Positions 28,514-37,858 of a DNA stretch of 64,000 nt are shown here, one piece after another (position 1 is the first letter of the stretch; each line of letters starts with the position of its first letter). The stretch lies in contig NZ_LT629737.1 of NCBI RefSeq assembly GCF_900104765.1, forward strand, positions 2,108,001 to 2,172,000. The letters run 5' to 3'. The notes under the pieces were generated by a model, which ran no database searches, had not been told where the DNA came from, and saw only the letters and a list, made by a program, of their open reading frames with translations. Both the position numbers and the translations under genes were made by a program. This DNA is from Gillisia sp. Hel1_33_143 (GTDB taxonomy: Bacteria; Bacteroidota; Bacteroidia; Flavobacteriales; Flavobacteriaceae).

Positions 28514-28682
28514 GTCTAAATACTAATATTAACTTACAAAAATGCGGTATAGAATTATGTTGTTACAGATTTTATACTTTCATTAATAGTGCTTTAACAG
28601 CAGATTGGGAGAGCTTCAGTCTTTAAAATGATAACTTTGAATTGCTAGAAAAATCAAACCTTTTTGGGTCTGAATTTGAAAA

Positions 28683-30098
28683 ATGAATAAAAAAAAAGAA
28701 GTTATGTCAAAGAGTGAAAGTAAAGAATTAAAGACTATTAATCCTGCAACCGGAGAAAAGTTGAAAAACTATCCGATAATGACAGATAAGGAAGCAGATG
28801 ATGCAGTAAAAAAATGTCATGAAGCATTTTTGGATTGGAGGTTGAAAACCCATGAAGAACGTGCTGAAGTTCTTAGAGGAATAGGAAAAAGTCTTATAGA
28901 TCATCAAAAAGAATTGTCTGAACTTATGACATCAGAGATGGGAAAACTCGTTTCTCAAGGTGTAAGTGAAATTGAATTATGTAAAGGAATTTGTGATTGG
29001 ACTGCAGATAATGGACCTGAAGAATTAAAAGATCTTCACCGTACGCTACCTAATGGCGGTAAAGGAATAATTTCTTATGCTCCATTAGGAGTAATTTATG
29101 GAATACAGCCTTGGAATTTCCCAACATATCAGGTAATGAGATATGCTATTGCTAATTTGATGACTGGAAATGGAATCTTATTGAAGCATGCTGAGAATGT
29201 TACCGGTTCTGCATTATTACTGGAGAAGATATTTGTAGCAGGCGGATTGCCAAAAGATCTTTTTACCGTTTTGAGAATTGATCACGATCAATCTGATGCT
29301 ATTATAGAAAATGATCTTGTTAGAGGGGTTACGCTTACAGGAAGTTCTGCAGCAGGAAAAATTATTGGTAAGAAAGCGGGAGAAGCTCTGAAGAAAACAG
29401 TTTTAGAATTAGGTTCTAATGATGCATACATCGTTATGGATGATGCAGATATAGATCTAGCAGTTAAAACATGTGTTACTGGTAGAATCTACAATAATGG
29501 AGAAACCTGTGTAGCAGCCAAAAGATTCGTTGTAGTAGATAAAGTATACGACAAATTTAAGGAAGGATTTGTAAAGGCAATGAGTAACATCAAGCATGGA
29601 GATCCTACGAAAGAAGAGACAGAGCTTGGACCAATTGCTAGAGAAGATCTTAGGGATACTTTACATGAGCAAGTAGAAAAAAGTGTTAAGAATGGTGCAG
29701 AGATATTGTGTGGTGGAGAAATGCCTGAAGGTAAAGGTTTCTATTATCCAGCAACAGTACTTGGGAATGTTAAACCTGGACAGCCTGCATATGATGATGA
29801 ACTTTTTGGACCGGTAGCATCTTTAATAAAAGCGAAAGATAACGAAGACGCGCTAAGAATTGCCAATGATAGTAGATTTGGTCTTGGTGGTGGAATTTTT
29901 TCCAAAGACGAGGACAAAGCAATTGAGCTAGCAAGTAAATATTTTGATACTGGAATGATCTTTATTAACTCATTTGGAGTGGCACAACCAAATATGCCAT
30001 TTGGAGGAACTAAAAACTCTGGGTATGGTAAAGAGCATGGTGGATTTGGAATGCATGAATTTATTAATGCAAAAGCTATAATGAGCTTAAATTCATAA
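28683..30098 (+). CDS. NAD(P)-dependent aldehyde dehydrogenase (succinate-semialdehyde type)
   Basis: A 471-residue enzyme of the aldehyde dehydrogenase superfamily. GVIYGIQPWNFP is the cofactor strand, LTGSSAAGK the NAD loop, LELGSND holds the general-base glutamate, and NNGETCVAAKRF holds the catalytic cysteine; the C-terminal PFGGTKNSGYGKE is also present. Best match by memory is to the GabD/YneI group that oxidises succinic semialdehyde or related aldehydes. The ATG at 28683 is followed by nine A residues; the ATG at 28704 (MSKSES) is an equally good start. It has its own terminator and appears monocistronic. Confidence 0.9.
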   Translation: MNKKKEVMSKSESKELKTINPATGEKLKNYPIMTDKEADDAVKKCHEAFLDWRLKTHEERAEVLRGIGKSLIDHQKELSELMTSEMGKLVSQGVSEIELCKGICDWTADNGPEELKDLHRTLPNGGKGIISYAPLGVIYGIQPWNFPTYQVMRYAIANLMTGNGILLKHAENVTGSALLLEKIFVAGGLPKDLFTVLRIDHDQSDAIIENDLVRGVTLTGSSAAGKIIGKKAGEALKKTVLELGSNDAYIVMDDADIDLAVKTCVTGRIYNNGETCVAAKRFVVVDKVYDKFKEGFVKAMSNIKHGDPTKEETELGPIAREDLRDTLHEQVEKSVKNGAEILCGGEMPEGKGFYYPATVLGNVKPGQPAYDDELFGPVASLIKAKDNEDALRIANDSRFGLGGGIFSKDEDKAIELASKYFDTGMIFINSFGVAQPNMPFGGTKNSGYGKEHGGFGMHEFINAKAIMSLNS

Positions 30099-30120
30099 GA
30101 GCAAGAATTATTTTTTGAGA

Positions 30121-30153
30121 AAAAGGTTGAGGTATCTCCTCAGCCTTTTTTTT
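30121..30153 (+). terminator. Rho-independent terminator after the aldehyde dehydrogenase gene
   Basis: A 12-base stem (30121-30132 with 30138-30149, one G-T pair) closes a five-base loop and runs into a T-rich tract. It separates this gene from the hydrolase gene that starts at 30180. Confidence 0.85.
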
Positions 30154-30179
30154 ATTTTAATACGTTATTTATCAAATTT

Positions 30180-31019
30180 ATGACAATCAAAATCCCATAT
30201 TTCCTTTTATTTTTTATTCTGATGTTTTCATCTTGTGCGGTTAATAAAACTGAAGATGTATCTTATTTAAACAAGAAGGCAGCTAAAAGTTTTAAAGAGG
30301 AACCAAAGATGAATATCTTCAGTCCTAAAAAAGGAACCTCAAAAAAATTACCGGTTCTAATATTTGTGCATGGAGGGAATTGGAATAGTGGTAAAAAGGA
30401 GCTTTACAGTTTCTTTGGAAATAATTTCGCTAAAAAAGGAATCGTAACTGTTGTAGTTGGATATACGCTAAGTCCAGAGGCTAGTTATAAAGAAATGGCA
30501 ATTGAAATAGCGCAAGCTATAAAATGGACTAAAAGTAATATTTCTGATTATAAAGGAGATCCTGAGAAGATATTTCTTACCGGACATTCTGCCGGTGGAC
30601 ATCTTGTTGCTTTGGCGGCATTAGATGGCCAATATGGTATTCAGGAAAAAGATATCTCCGGTATAATTTTAAATGATGCTGCAGGTTTGGATATGCATCA
30701 TTATCTAGAGAATAATCCACCTACCACCACAGATAATTATTTAACAACGTGGACGAACGACCCTTTACAATGGAAGGACGCCTCCCCAATAAATTATTTG
30801 AGTGAATCAACACCGCCCATGCTTATTTACGTTGGAGATAAAACCTATGAGTCTATTAAGGTTGGAAATAAAAGGTTCTTAGAAAAACTTAAAGCATTTC
30901 AACCTAAGGTGGAGGTGAAATATATCAATAAAAAGCACATTCCTATGATGACTCAATATTTTTGGTCTTGGAATAATAGATATAAAGAAATTATTAATTT
31001 TATAAATAATAACTCTTAA
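30180..31019 (+). CDS. Alpha/beta hydrolase lipoprotein (esterase/BD-FAE-like)
   Basis: A 279-residue exported lipoprotein: signal peptide and lipobox with C19 (FSSC). The hydrolase fold shows the oxyanion segment IFVHGGNW, the nucleophile elbow GHSAGGH (Ser about 136), and a late histidine in KKHIPMM, giving a likely Ser-Asp-His triad. Such carboxylesterases remove acyl groups from small molecules or polysaccharides; the substrate is unknown. It ends one base before the stop of a short minus-strand gene. Confidence 0.85.
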   Translation: MTIKIPYFLLFFILMFSSCAVNKTEDVSYLNKKAAKSFKEEPKMNIFSPKKGTSKKLPVLIFVHGGNWNSGKKELYSFFGNNFAKKGIVTVVVGYTLSPEASYKEMAIEIAQAIKWTKSNISDYKGDPEKIFLTGHSAGGHLVALAALDGQYGIQEKDISGIILNDAAGLDMHHYLENNPPTTTDNYLTTWTNDPLQWKDASPINYLSESTPPMLIYVGDKTYESIKVGNKRFLEKLKAFQPKVEVKYINKKHIPMMTQYFWSWNNRYKEIINFINNNS

Positions 31020-31184
31020 CTATTCTGCCTGCTTTTCTTTTTCCTCCTGTGCTTTCTTAAAAATAGCCTTTAATTTTTCTTTATGAGCTGCCTTCTCAAT
31101 TCTAAGTTTATCTTTCTTTCGTTTTAAAAGTTTGGTGTGCTTAGCTTTATTAGCGGCGTTTTTTTCAACTCCTTTTTTAGGCAT
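31020..31184 (-). CDS. Short, highly basic protein of 54 residues
   Basis: Reading the minus strand from ATG at 31184 to TAG at 31020 gives a 54-residue protein beginning MPKKGVEKNAANKAKH and ending KEKQAE. About a third of residues are lysine or arginine, and it has a strongly helical, charged heptad-like character. A TATCTTTG box lies 30 bases upstream on the same strand, consistent with a promoter and a short leader. It abuts the convergent hydrolase gene. I recognise no family; nucleic-acid or ribosome association is suggested only by charge. Confidence 0.6.
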   Translation of the reverse strand: MPKKGVEKNAANKAKHTKLLKRKKDKLRIEKAAHKEKLKAIFKKAQEEKEKQAE

Positions 31185-31214
31185 CTTAAGTAAAATTTAA
31201 TGTATAGATCTTTG

Positions 31215-31222
31215 CAAAGATA
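31215..31222 (-). promoter_or_regulatory. Candidate -7 box for the short basic protein gene
   Basis: Minus strand reads TATCTTTG, matching the flavobacterial TAnnTTTG element, and would place the transcript start about 25 bases before the ATG at 31184. No TTG is found at the ideal -33 distance, so the call is tentative. Confidence 0.4.
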
Positions 31223-31467
31223 GCTGAAAATTTTTCTACTATAGAATATTGCTGATCTCCAAGAACTTTAATGAACTATTAAGAAGGAGTGATTGAAAAT
31301 TGTAGATTTTCAGGATCCTTTTCTATTATCAATATTAATTCATTCATAATTTGGTTATCGGCACATATTAATGTGAAGTGAAGTTTTAAATAAAGCATCT
31401 TAGCAGATATTACTAATTTCTAAACAATTTCATTAACTTGAAAATTACTGTCTTAACCTTTAATTAA

Positions 31468-32127
31468 ATGGCTTTTAGCAACGAGAATAAACCTGTGTAT
31501 TATCCACCCTTCGAGGAAAAATTAAATATTTTATCCCACGGTTTTGGATTTTTACTTAGTTTAATAGGTTTGGTGCTCTTGATCTTAAAAGCAATAGAGC
31601 TGGGAGAACCCTTGCATATTATTAGCTTTAGTATCTTTGGAGCGAGTATGATACTGTTGTATGCAGCCTCTACTTTCTATCATAGTGCTACATCATTAAA
31701 GCGTAGATATGTACTTAATATCATAGATCACGCTTGTATATATATACTTATTGCAGGCACATATACTCCTTTTGCTCTTATAACATTACAAGGTTGGATG
31801 GGATGGACTCTATTTTCGTTGGTATGGATCATGGCTTTAACCGGTATTATTCTGAAGCTATTTTTTATTGGTAGGTTCCAAACGTTCTCTACCATTATGT
31901 ATGTGGTAATGGGATGGATTATAGTGGTGTTCCTGAAACCATTATTATCTTCACTTTCTTTATCTGGAGTAGTTCTTCTTTTCTTGGGTGGTGGTTTGTA
32001 TACCGTTGGAGCTATACTTTTTAGTTTAGATAAGATAAAGTACAACCATGCCATCTTTCATTTATTTGTACTAGGAGGAACTTTCTGTCATTTTCTAGTT
32101 ATTTATAATTACGTCTTACCAGAATAA
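31468..32127 (+). CDS. Hemolysin III family membrane protein (YqfA/TrhA type)
   Basis: A 219-residue protein with seven predicted helices. The family motifs are present: HGFGFLLSLIG in helix 1, STFYHS after helix 2, and IDHACIYILIAGTYTPF in helix 3, where the conserved histidines and aspartate of the PAQR-like superfamily lie; a late HLFVLGGTFCHF gives the last histidines. Relatives are proposed to alter membrane energetics or lipids; direct hemolysis is not established for most members. It stands alone with a 283-base leader region in which no clear promoter was seen. Confidence 0.9.
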   Translation: MAFSNENKPVYYPPFEEKLNILSHGFGFLLSLIGLVLLILKAIELGEPLHIISFSIFGASMILLYAASTFYHSATSLKRRYVLNIIDHACIYILIAGTYTPFALITLQGWMGWTLFSLVWIMALTGIILKLFFIGRFQTFSTIMYVVMGWIIVVFLKPLLSSLSLSGVVLLFLGGGLYTVGAILFSLDKIKYNHAIFHLFVLGGTFCHFLVIYNYVLPE

Positions 32128-32246
32128 TTTTTATTATCATTATTTATATTATTGAATATTAATGTGATAAGTATCATAGGGTCTACATTATAAGTTCTTT
32201 ATATTTATAATATACCTGTCTTTAATCAAATAATTTCATCTTTAGT

Positions 32247-32678
32247 ATGCAGACATTCACTACAAGAAAAGTGGGAATTTGGATAGACCAGTCTAAGGCT
32301 TGTTTAATAGAGTTTAGGGATGGAAATGCCATATTTTTGGAGACAATTTCGTCTAATATTTTAAATAACAATAAATCAACTGTAGATTATAGTAGAATTA
32401 ATAAAATTCAATTTTCATATGATCTCTGTGGTTTAAGATCATCAAGGATTAGTACGTCACACATTCCAAACCTTCAAAAGTATTTTAAAAAGCTACGTGA
32501 ACAATTGATCAGCTTTGAAGATATATTAATTCTTGGACCGGGAGTGGTTAAGGATCAATTTTATAATGAACTGAAATTAGATCAGCAGTACCATGGTAAA
32601 TTTATAGCGGTACAAAATAAAGGGAACTTTTCTGAGAAGCAACTTATCTTGTACATTAATGATTTCTTTAATCCTTAA
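32247..32678 (+). CDS. Small protein with eRF1-domain-like fold (hypothetical)
   Basis: A 143-residue soluble protein. It opens with KVGIWIDQSKACLIEF, resembling the first strands of eRF1 domain 2-type or host-attachment-like proteins, where IWID-x-x-x-A is recurrent. The second half has DILILGPGVVKDQFYNEL, which matches the strand-turn-helix usual in that superfamily. The length is that of a single domain. I can support the fold only by pattern; the role is unknown, though such proteins in bacteria are often linked to stress or ribosome states. It is monocistronic as far as visible. Confidence 0.55.
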   Translation: MQTFTTRKVGIWIDQSKACLIEFRDGNAIFLETISSNILNNNKSTVDYSRINKIQFSYDLCGLRSSRISTSHIPNLQKYFKKLREQLISFEDILILGPGVVKDQFYNELKLDQQYHGKFIAVQNKGNFSEKQLILYINDFFNP

Positions 32679-32931
32679 AAAGTGTAATTTGCTGTTTTTT
32701 ATTTTTCGAATAAATATTAGTAAAACCTCAATATTATATCCATTTAATTAGTACTTTTTAAGTAATTCCTAACTAATAGGTATTCTAAATTGGAATATTT
32801 CTTTTTGCTGTTATTTCAATTTTACGATCGTTTCAGATTTAATATAACATTCACTTATTATCAACAGTCTTGCTATTTTAATTATCTTATTTTTGATAAT
32901 GAATTTTCATATTCCTCTATAATAACAACCC

Positions 32932-34824
32932 ATGAATAGCAGTAGACATTACGTAATAGATTTTGATAGCACCTTTACCCAAGTAGAAGCCTTAGATGTT
33001 CTAGGCGAGATCTCTTTGGAAAATCAACCAGATAAAGATGAAAGACTTCAAGAGCTAAAATCTCTAACAGATAGAGGTATGGGGGGAGAGCTGGCGCTAA
33101 GAGAATCTCTTAGTTTACGATTAGATCTTCTAAAAGCAAACAAGAATCACCTGGCTCCACTTATTGATGTATTGAAGGGTAAGATCTCTACTTCTTTTGT
33201 AAGGAATGAAGCCTTCTTTGAGGAAAATAGTGACCATATATATATAGTATCTAACGGTTTTAAAGAATTTATTGTACCAATAGTAAAGGAGCTTGGAATT
33301 AAAGAAGAAAATGTTTTTGCCAACACCTTTGTATTTGATGATGAAGGTAAAATTATAGGGTTTGATAAAGAAAATGTACTTTCCTCCAACAATGGTAAAG
33401 TAGAGCAATTAAAAGCCTTAGATCTAAAAGGAGACGTTTATGTTATTGGAGATGGATACACAGATTATGAAATAAAAGCTGCCGGACTGGCAAATAAGTT
33501 TTATGCTTTTACAGAGAATATTGAACGTGATAAAGTAACAGAAAAAGCAGATCATATAACTCCTAGCTTAGATGAATTCTTATATGTACATAAAATGAAT
33601 AAAGCTATCTCCTATCCAAAGAACCGTATTAAAGTATTGTTATTAGAAAACGTACATCCTGATGCCTTACAGATAATGAAAAATGAGGGGTATAATGTAA
33701 GTTTGCAAACAGGTGCTATGGATGAAGATGAACTTGCAGAACAAATTAAGGATGTTTCTGTATTAGGTATTCGTTCTAAAACACAGTTAACCAAAAAAGT
33801 TTTAGATAATGCCAATAGATTAATTGCCGTTGGAGCCTTCTGTATTGGAACCAACCAGATAGATCTGGAGGAATGTCTTAAAAAGGGAATAGCAGTATTC
33901 AACGCACCTTATAGCAATACAAGATCTGTAGTAGAATTGGCAATAGGGGAGATCATTCTTTTAATGCGAAATCTTCCAGATAAGATTGCAAAAATGCATG
34001 AGGGCAATTGGGATAAATCTGCTAGCCATAGTTATGAGGTGAGAGGGAAAAAATTAGGTATTGTTGGATACGGAAATATTGGTGCTCAACTATCTGTTAT
34101 GGCAGAATCTATAGGGTTTGATGTGTATTATTATGATCTGGTAGAAAAACTGGCATTGGGTAATGCTACCAAATGTAATAGCCTTAAAGAATTACTACAA
34201 ACTGTAGATATTGTAAGTCTTCATGTAGATGGAAGAAAAGAAAATAAGAATCTTATTGGAGAGAAGCAGTTTAAAGAAATGAAAGATGGCGTGATCTTTC
34301 TAAATCTTAGTAGAGGACATGTTGTAGATATAGAAGCTTTAAAGAATAATATAAATTCTGGAAAAGTTAATGGGGCAGGGATAGATGTTTTTCCGTCTGA
34401 GCCTAAAACCAATAAAGAGAATTTTGAGTCTTCCTTGAAAGGATTACCAAATGTTATATTAACTCCGCATATAGGAGGAAGTACAGAAGAGGCACAAGAA
34501 AATATTGGTAATTTTGTTCCAGGGAAGATTATAGAATATATAAATACAGGGAGCACTACTAACAGCGTTAATTTCCCGAATTTGCAACTGCCTATTTTAG
34601 AGAATGCTCACAGACTTATTCATATACACCATAATAAGCCGGGAATTATAGCCCATATAAATAGGGTTCTTGCTGCAAATGATATTAATATTGTTGGTCA
34701 ACATCTTAAAACCAATGAGACTATTGGTTATGTAATTACAGATATTGATAAGGCTTATAATATTGAAGTGGTGAAAGAACTAAAAGAAATTAAAGACACT
34801 ATTAAATTTAGGATCTTGTATTAG
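32932..34824 (+). CDS. serA: SerB-like phosphatase / D-3-phosphoglycerate dehydrogenase fusion
   Basis: A 630-residue two-enzyme protein. Residues 1-225 are a HAD phosphatase like phosphoserine phosphatase: DFDST (D10, D12), a cap segment GMGGELALRESLSLRLDLL, SNGF as motif II and GDGYTDYE as motif III. Residues 230-630 form 3-phosphoglycerate dehydrogenase: nucleotide motif GIVGYGNIG, LSRGHVVD, catalytic H513 in TPHIGGS, and a C-terminal ACT-like domain (KPGIIAHINRVLA) for probable serine feedback. One chain could thus supply the first and last steps of serine synthesis; the aminotransferase is not in the window. The dehydrogenase assignment is firm; phosphatase activity is inferred. Confidence 0.9.
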   Translation: MNSSRHYVIDFDSTFTQVEALDVLGEISLENQPDKDERLQELKSLTDRGMGGELALRESLSLRLDLLKANKNHLAPLIDVLKGKISTSFVRNEAFFEENSDHIYIVSNGFKEFIVPIVKELGIKEENVFANTFVFDDEGKIIGFDKENVLSSNNGKVEQLKALDLKGDVYVIGDGYTDYEIKAAGLANKFYAFTENIERDKVTEKADHITPSLDEFLYVHKMNKAISYPKNRIKVLLLENVHPDALQIMKNEGYNVSLQTGAMDEDELAEQIKDVSVLGIRSKTQLTKKVLDNANRLIAVGAFCIGTNQIDLEECLKKGIAVFNAPYSNTRSVVELAIGEIILLMRNLPDKIAKMHEGNWDKSASHSYEVRGKKLGIVGYGNIGAQLSVMAESIGFDVYYYDLVEKLALGNATKCNSLKELLQTVDIVSLHVDGRKENKNLIGEKQFKEMKDGVIFLNLSRGHVVDIEALKNNINSGKVNGAGIDVFPSEPKTNKENFESSLKGLPNVILTPHIGGSTEEAQENIGNFVPGKIIEYINTGSTTNSVNFPNLQLPILENAHRLIHIHHNKPGIIAHINRVLAANDINIVGQHLKTNETIGYVITDIDKAYNIEVVKELKEIKDTIKFRILY

Positions 34825-34828
34825 ATAT

Positions 34829-34858
34829 AAAAAAGCGAAGAGAGATCATCGCTTTTTT
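34829..34858. terminator. Symmetric terminator between convergent genes
   Basis: A ten-base perfect stem (34829-34838 with 34849-34858) has six A at one end and six T at the other, so it can act in both directions: after the serA fusion on the plus strand and after the pentapeptide-repeat gene on the minus strand. Confidence 0.85.
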
Positions 34859-35423
34859 ATTTAATTTGAAGCAAGTATTTATCTAGTAAGCCTGCCAAGT
34901 TATTTGAAGAAAAATTAGCACCGGTAAGTTTATTTTTTTCCGGGTCTATGCTAAAATTTGAAGCGCTACTAAAATCTGCTTTTTCCAGATTGGTGTTTTC
35001 AAAGATTGAGGCAGTTAGATCGCAGTTGTAGAATATTACATCAGGTAGATTTGCATTTGCAAAATCTACCTGTTCTAATTTACAGTTCTCAAAAATTAGC
35101 TTTTTGATCTTCAAGGAATAGAAAGAAGAGAAATTTAGAATACAATCTTTAAATCTAAATGAAAGTAAAAACGGGTTACATTCATCAAATCTCAAACCTA
35201 ATAATTTACAATTAGAAAAAATGCAATCTCTAAACGTTGTATGCTTCAAAAGTGCATTGCTTAGATCAGAATTTATAAACTCACAGTCAGAAAAAGTATA
35301 AGATGAAAGATTGGTGGTAGTGAAAGTGCAATTCAAAAAAATACAACTTTCATATTCTCCACTTTCAAGAGGTTGTTCATTAAAATTAGTTCCATTGTAT
35401 TCTTCGTTCTCAATATAATTCAT
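34857..35423 (-). CDS. Pentapeptide-repeat protein (MfpA/Qnr-like fold)
   Basis: A 188-residue protein built of pentapeptide repeats with the A(D/N)LxX pattern, for example SNCKLLGLRF, ENCKLEQVDFANANL and ENTNLEKADF. This gives a right-handed quadrilateral beta-helix. There is no signal peptide or membrane helix. Some relatives mimic DNA and protect gyrase from quinolones, but most have unknown roles and this sequence alone does not show resistance. It is divergently arranged to der across a 217-base region. Confidence 0.85.
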   Translation of the reverse strand: MNYIENEEYNGTNFNEQPLESGEYESCIFLNCTFTTTNLSSYTFSDCEFINSDLSNALLKHTTFRDCIFSNCKLLGLRFDECNPFLLSFRFKDCILNFSSFYSLKIKKLIFENCKLEQVDFANANLPDVIFYNCDLTASIFENTNLEKADFSSASNFSIDPEKNKLTGANFSSNNLAGLLDKYLLQIK

Positions 35424-35606
35424 GTAAAGGGACTACGATTTATTTATTCTGAAATATCAAAATTCGCTTTATAGAAGGTTATTATTTATCTAATAGATTC
35501 AAAAATGAGTACTGCTTTATTAAAGTGATCAAATTTATAGTAATTTGATAAGAAGTTTAGATATAAATTCCAATCAAAGTGCGAATAATATTCAATTAAA
35601 AAGAAC

Positions 35607-35614
35607 TATTTTTG
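35607..35614 (+). promoter_or_regulatory. Candidate -7 box for der
   Basis: TATTTTTG matches the TAnnTTTG element and lies 26 bases before the der ATG. A TTG at the usual -33 distance is not seen. Confidence 0.45.
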
Positions 35615-35640
35615 CACATTAATAAAAGACTTAAGTCGAT

Positions 35641-36945
35641 ATGGGCAATATTGTAGCCATTGTAGGGAGACCAAACGTTGGGAAATCCACTTTTTTTAAC
35701 AGATTAATTCAGCGTAGAGAAGCAATTGTAGATTCCGTTAGTGGGGTAACAAGAGATAGACATTACGGAAAATCTGATTGGAATGGGCAACCATTTTCTT
35801 TAATAGATACTGGAGGATATGTAAAAGGAAGTGATGACGTTTTTGAAACTGAGATCGATAAGCAGGTAGAACTTGCCATAGATGAAGCAGATGCTATAAT
35901 CTTTATGGTAGATGTTGAAACCGGTATTACCGGAATGGATGAAGATGTAGCCAAACTTTTAAGAAAGGTTAAGAAACCTGTATTCTTAGTGGTTAATAAA
36001 GTAGATAATTCAAAGCGTTTAGAAAATGCTGTAGAATTTTATTCTCTAGGTTTAGGGGATTACTTTCCTATTGCTAGTACAAATGGTAGTGGAACCGGAG
36101 AATTATTAGATGCTCTAATTGAAGCATTGCCCGAGGTTGAAGATGACGACGAAACAGAATTGCCAAGATTTGCTGTGGTAGGAAGACCGAACGCAGGGAA
36201 ATCTTCATTTATAAATTCATTAATTGGGGAAGACCGTTATATCGTAACCGATGTTGCAGGTACTACTCGTGATTCTATAGATACAAAATACAACCGTTTT
36301 GGATTTGAGTTTAATCTTGTAGATACTGCAGGAATAAGACGTAAATCTAAAGTGAAAGAAGATCTTGAATTTTACTCGGTAATGAGATCTGTAAGAGCTA
36401 TAGAAAATTGTGATGTTTGTTTAATAGTTCTAGATGCAACTCGTGGGTTTGATGGTCAAGTTCAAAATATTTTTTGGCTGGCACAGCGTAATCGTAAAGG
36501 TGTAGTTATTCTTGTGAATAAATGGGATCTGATGGAAAAGGAAACCAATACATTGAAGGAATATGAAAAAACGATAAGACGTGAGATTGAGCCTTTTACA
36601 GATGTGCCAATTGTTTTTATCTCTGTACATTCTAAGCAACGTATTTTTAAAGCTATAGAAACCGCTGTAGATGTTTACAAAGCGAGAAGTCAGAAAATAA
36701 AAACAAGTGAGTTAAACGATACGATGCTTCCTATTATAGAAAGTTATCCACCACCAGCTTGGAAAGGTAAATATGTAAAGATCAAATTCTGTATGCAATT
36801 ACCAACGCCTCAGCCTCAATTTGCATTTTTCTGTAACTTGCCTCAATATGTGAGAGATCCTTACAAGCGTTATTTAGAGAATAAACTAAGAGAAGTATAT
36901 AACTTTACAGGAGTACCAATTTCAGTATATTTTAGAAAGAAATAA
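35641..36945 (+). CDS. der: Ribosome-biogenesis GTPase Der (EngA)
   Basis: A 434-residue double GTPase needed for maturation of the 50S subunit. G domain 1 has GRPNVGKST (9-17), DTGGY and NKVD; G domain 2 has GRPNAGKSS (about 180-188), DTAGI and NKWD. A C-terminal KH-like domain follows, rich in basic residues. Length and both sets of motifs are normal. It is monocistronic, with a promoter-like TATTTTTG upstream and a strong terminator downstream. Confidence 0.97.
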   Translation: MGNIVAIVGRPNVGKSTFFNRLIQRREAIVDSVSGVTRDRHYGKSDWNGQPFSLIDTGGYVKGSDDVFETEIDKQVELAIDEADAIIFMVDVETGITGMDEDVAKLLRKVKKPVFLVVNKVDNSKRLENAVEFYSLGLGDYFPIASTNGSGTGELLDALIEALPEVEDDDETELPRFAVVGRPNAGKSSFINSLIGEDRYIVTDVAGTTRDSIDTKYNRFGFEFNLVDTAGIRRKSKVKEDLEFYSVMRSVRAIENCDVCLIVLDATRGFDGQVQNIFWLAQRNRKGVVILVNKWDLMEKETNTLKEYEKTIRREIEPFTDVPIVFISVHSKQRIFKAIETAVDVYKARSQKIKTSELNDTMLPIIESYPPPAWKGKYVKIKFCMQLPTPQPQFAFFCNLPQYVRDPYKRYLENKLREVYNFTGVPISVYFRKK

Positions 36946-36961
36946 GGTAAACATATCTAAT

Positions 36962-36997
36962 AAAAAATCCCATCAGTTCTTGCTGATGGGATTTTTT
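36962..36997. terminator. Symmetric terminator between der and the TPM operon
   Basis: A perfect 15-base stem (36962-36976 with 36983-36997), six-base loop, A tract on one side and T tract on the other. It serves der on the plus strand and the end of the minus-strand operon. Confidence 0.92.
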
Positions 36998-37045
36998 ATT
37001 TATTCTAAATAGATTATCAAAAATGTATATTTATTAAAGTTATAA

Positions 37046-37858
37046 TTACCAGCTTCCACCAGCACCACCACCACCAAAACCTCCACCGCCAAAGCCGCCT
37101 CCAAAACCGCCTCCGCCGCCAAAGCCTCCGCCTCCGCCAAATCCGCCAGAGCTTCCGCCACCAAAGCTACCTCTTCCAAGGCTGCTTAAAATAATGGCAT
37201 CTAATAAGCCACCACGCATTCCGCCTCTGCTTCCTGGGCCACCACCATTCTTATTCTTTCTGATAAGTGAAATTATAAAAATGATAAAAAAGATACCAAT
37301 AATTATGAGTCGTGGAGGAATCCCATTACTACTTTCGGTTTGAGGCCTAGAACCTTTGAAAGTTCCATTCAATACCTCAAAAATAGCTGAAGTACCTTTA
37401 TCCAACCCACCATAGAAGTTGTTATTTCTAAAGTCTGGTAGGATGATATTTTCGATAATGTCTTTAGACTTGGCATCGGTTAGATATTGTTCCAAACCAT
37501 AACCTGTTGTGATCCATATCTTTCGATCTTCTTTAGCTAATAGCACTAAAAGTCCGTTATCTTCTTTAGATTGTCCAACACCCCATTCCTGCGCCCATTC
37601 TGGAGCATAAAGTCCAATATACTCTCCTTCTAATGAGGGAATGGTAGCGATAACAATTTGTGTAGAAGTAGTATCTGCATAATTAATTAATTTTTGCTCC
37701 AGCATGCTCTTTTCTTGTGCAGACAAAACTCCTGCCTCATCATAGACACTGGTCTGCTTGCTAGGCTTAGGAGGTATATCTCTCTGAGCATAGCCTGCTA
37801 AAGAAAATGCAAGAATAAAAAATAGTACTGGAAATAAAAGTCTTTTAATTGGTAGCAT
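37046..37858 (-). CDS. TPM-domain membrane protein with glycine-rich tail
   Basis: A 270-residue exported protein. A signal peptide (about 1-24) precedes a TPM domain (about 40-165), which in relatives acts in membrane or photosystem repair or as a phosphatase-like fold. One helix (about 185-201) anchors it, and the remaining 60 residues are glycine-rich with a few Phe and Ser, ending in SW. It resembles YgcG-type proteins. Its ATG overlaps the stop of the other TPM gene by one base; it is the last gene of the M23-MerR-LemA-TPM-TPM operon. It probably works with LemA at the membrane (inference). Confidence 0.9.
   Translation of the reverse strand: MLPIKRLLFPVLFFILAFSLAGYAQRDIPPKPSKQTSVYDEAGVLSAQEKSMLEQKLINYADTTSTQIVIATIPSLEGEYIGLYAPEWAQEWGVGQSKEDNGLLVLLAKEDRKIWITTGYGLEQYLTDAKSKDIIENIILPDFRNNNFYGGLDKGTSAIFEVLNGTFKGSRPQTESSNGIPPRLIIIGIFFIIFIISLIRKNKNGGGPGSRGGMRGGLLDAIILSSLGRGSFGGGSSGGFGGGGGFGGGGGFGGGFGGGGFGGGGAGGSW

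Noticed and set aside
28684-28703. Run of nine A after the first ATG of the aldehyde dehydrogenase gene as a phase-variable tract
   Set aside because: A second in-frame ATG lies just after it at 28704, so slippage need not affect the protein.
33130-33902. Minus-strand open frames inside the serA fusion
   Set aside because: They are shadows of a well-conserved gene; their translations are low in information.
37050-37230. GCC/ACC-rich repetitive DNA as a separate repeat element
   Set aside because: It encodes the glycine-rich tail of the TPM membrane protein.
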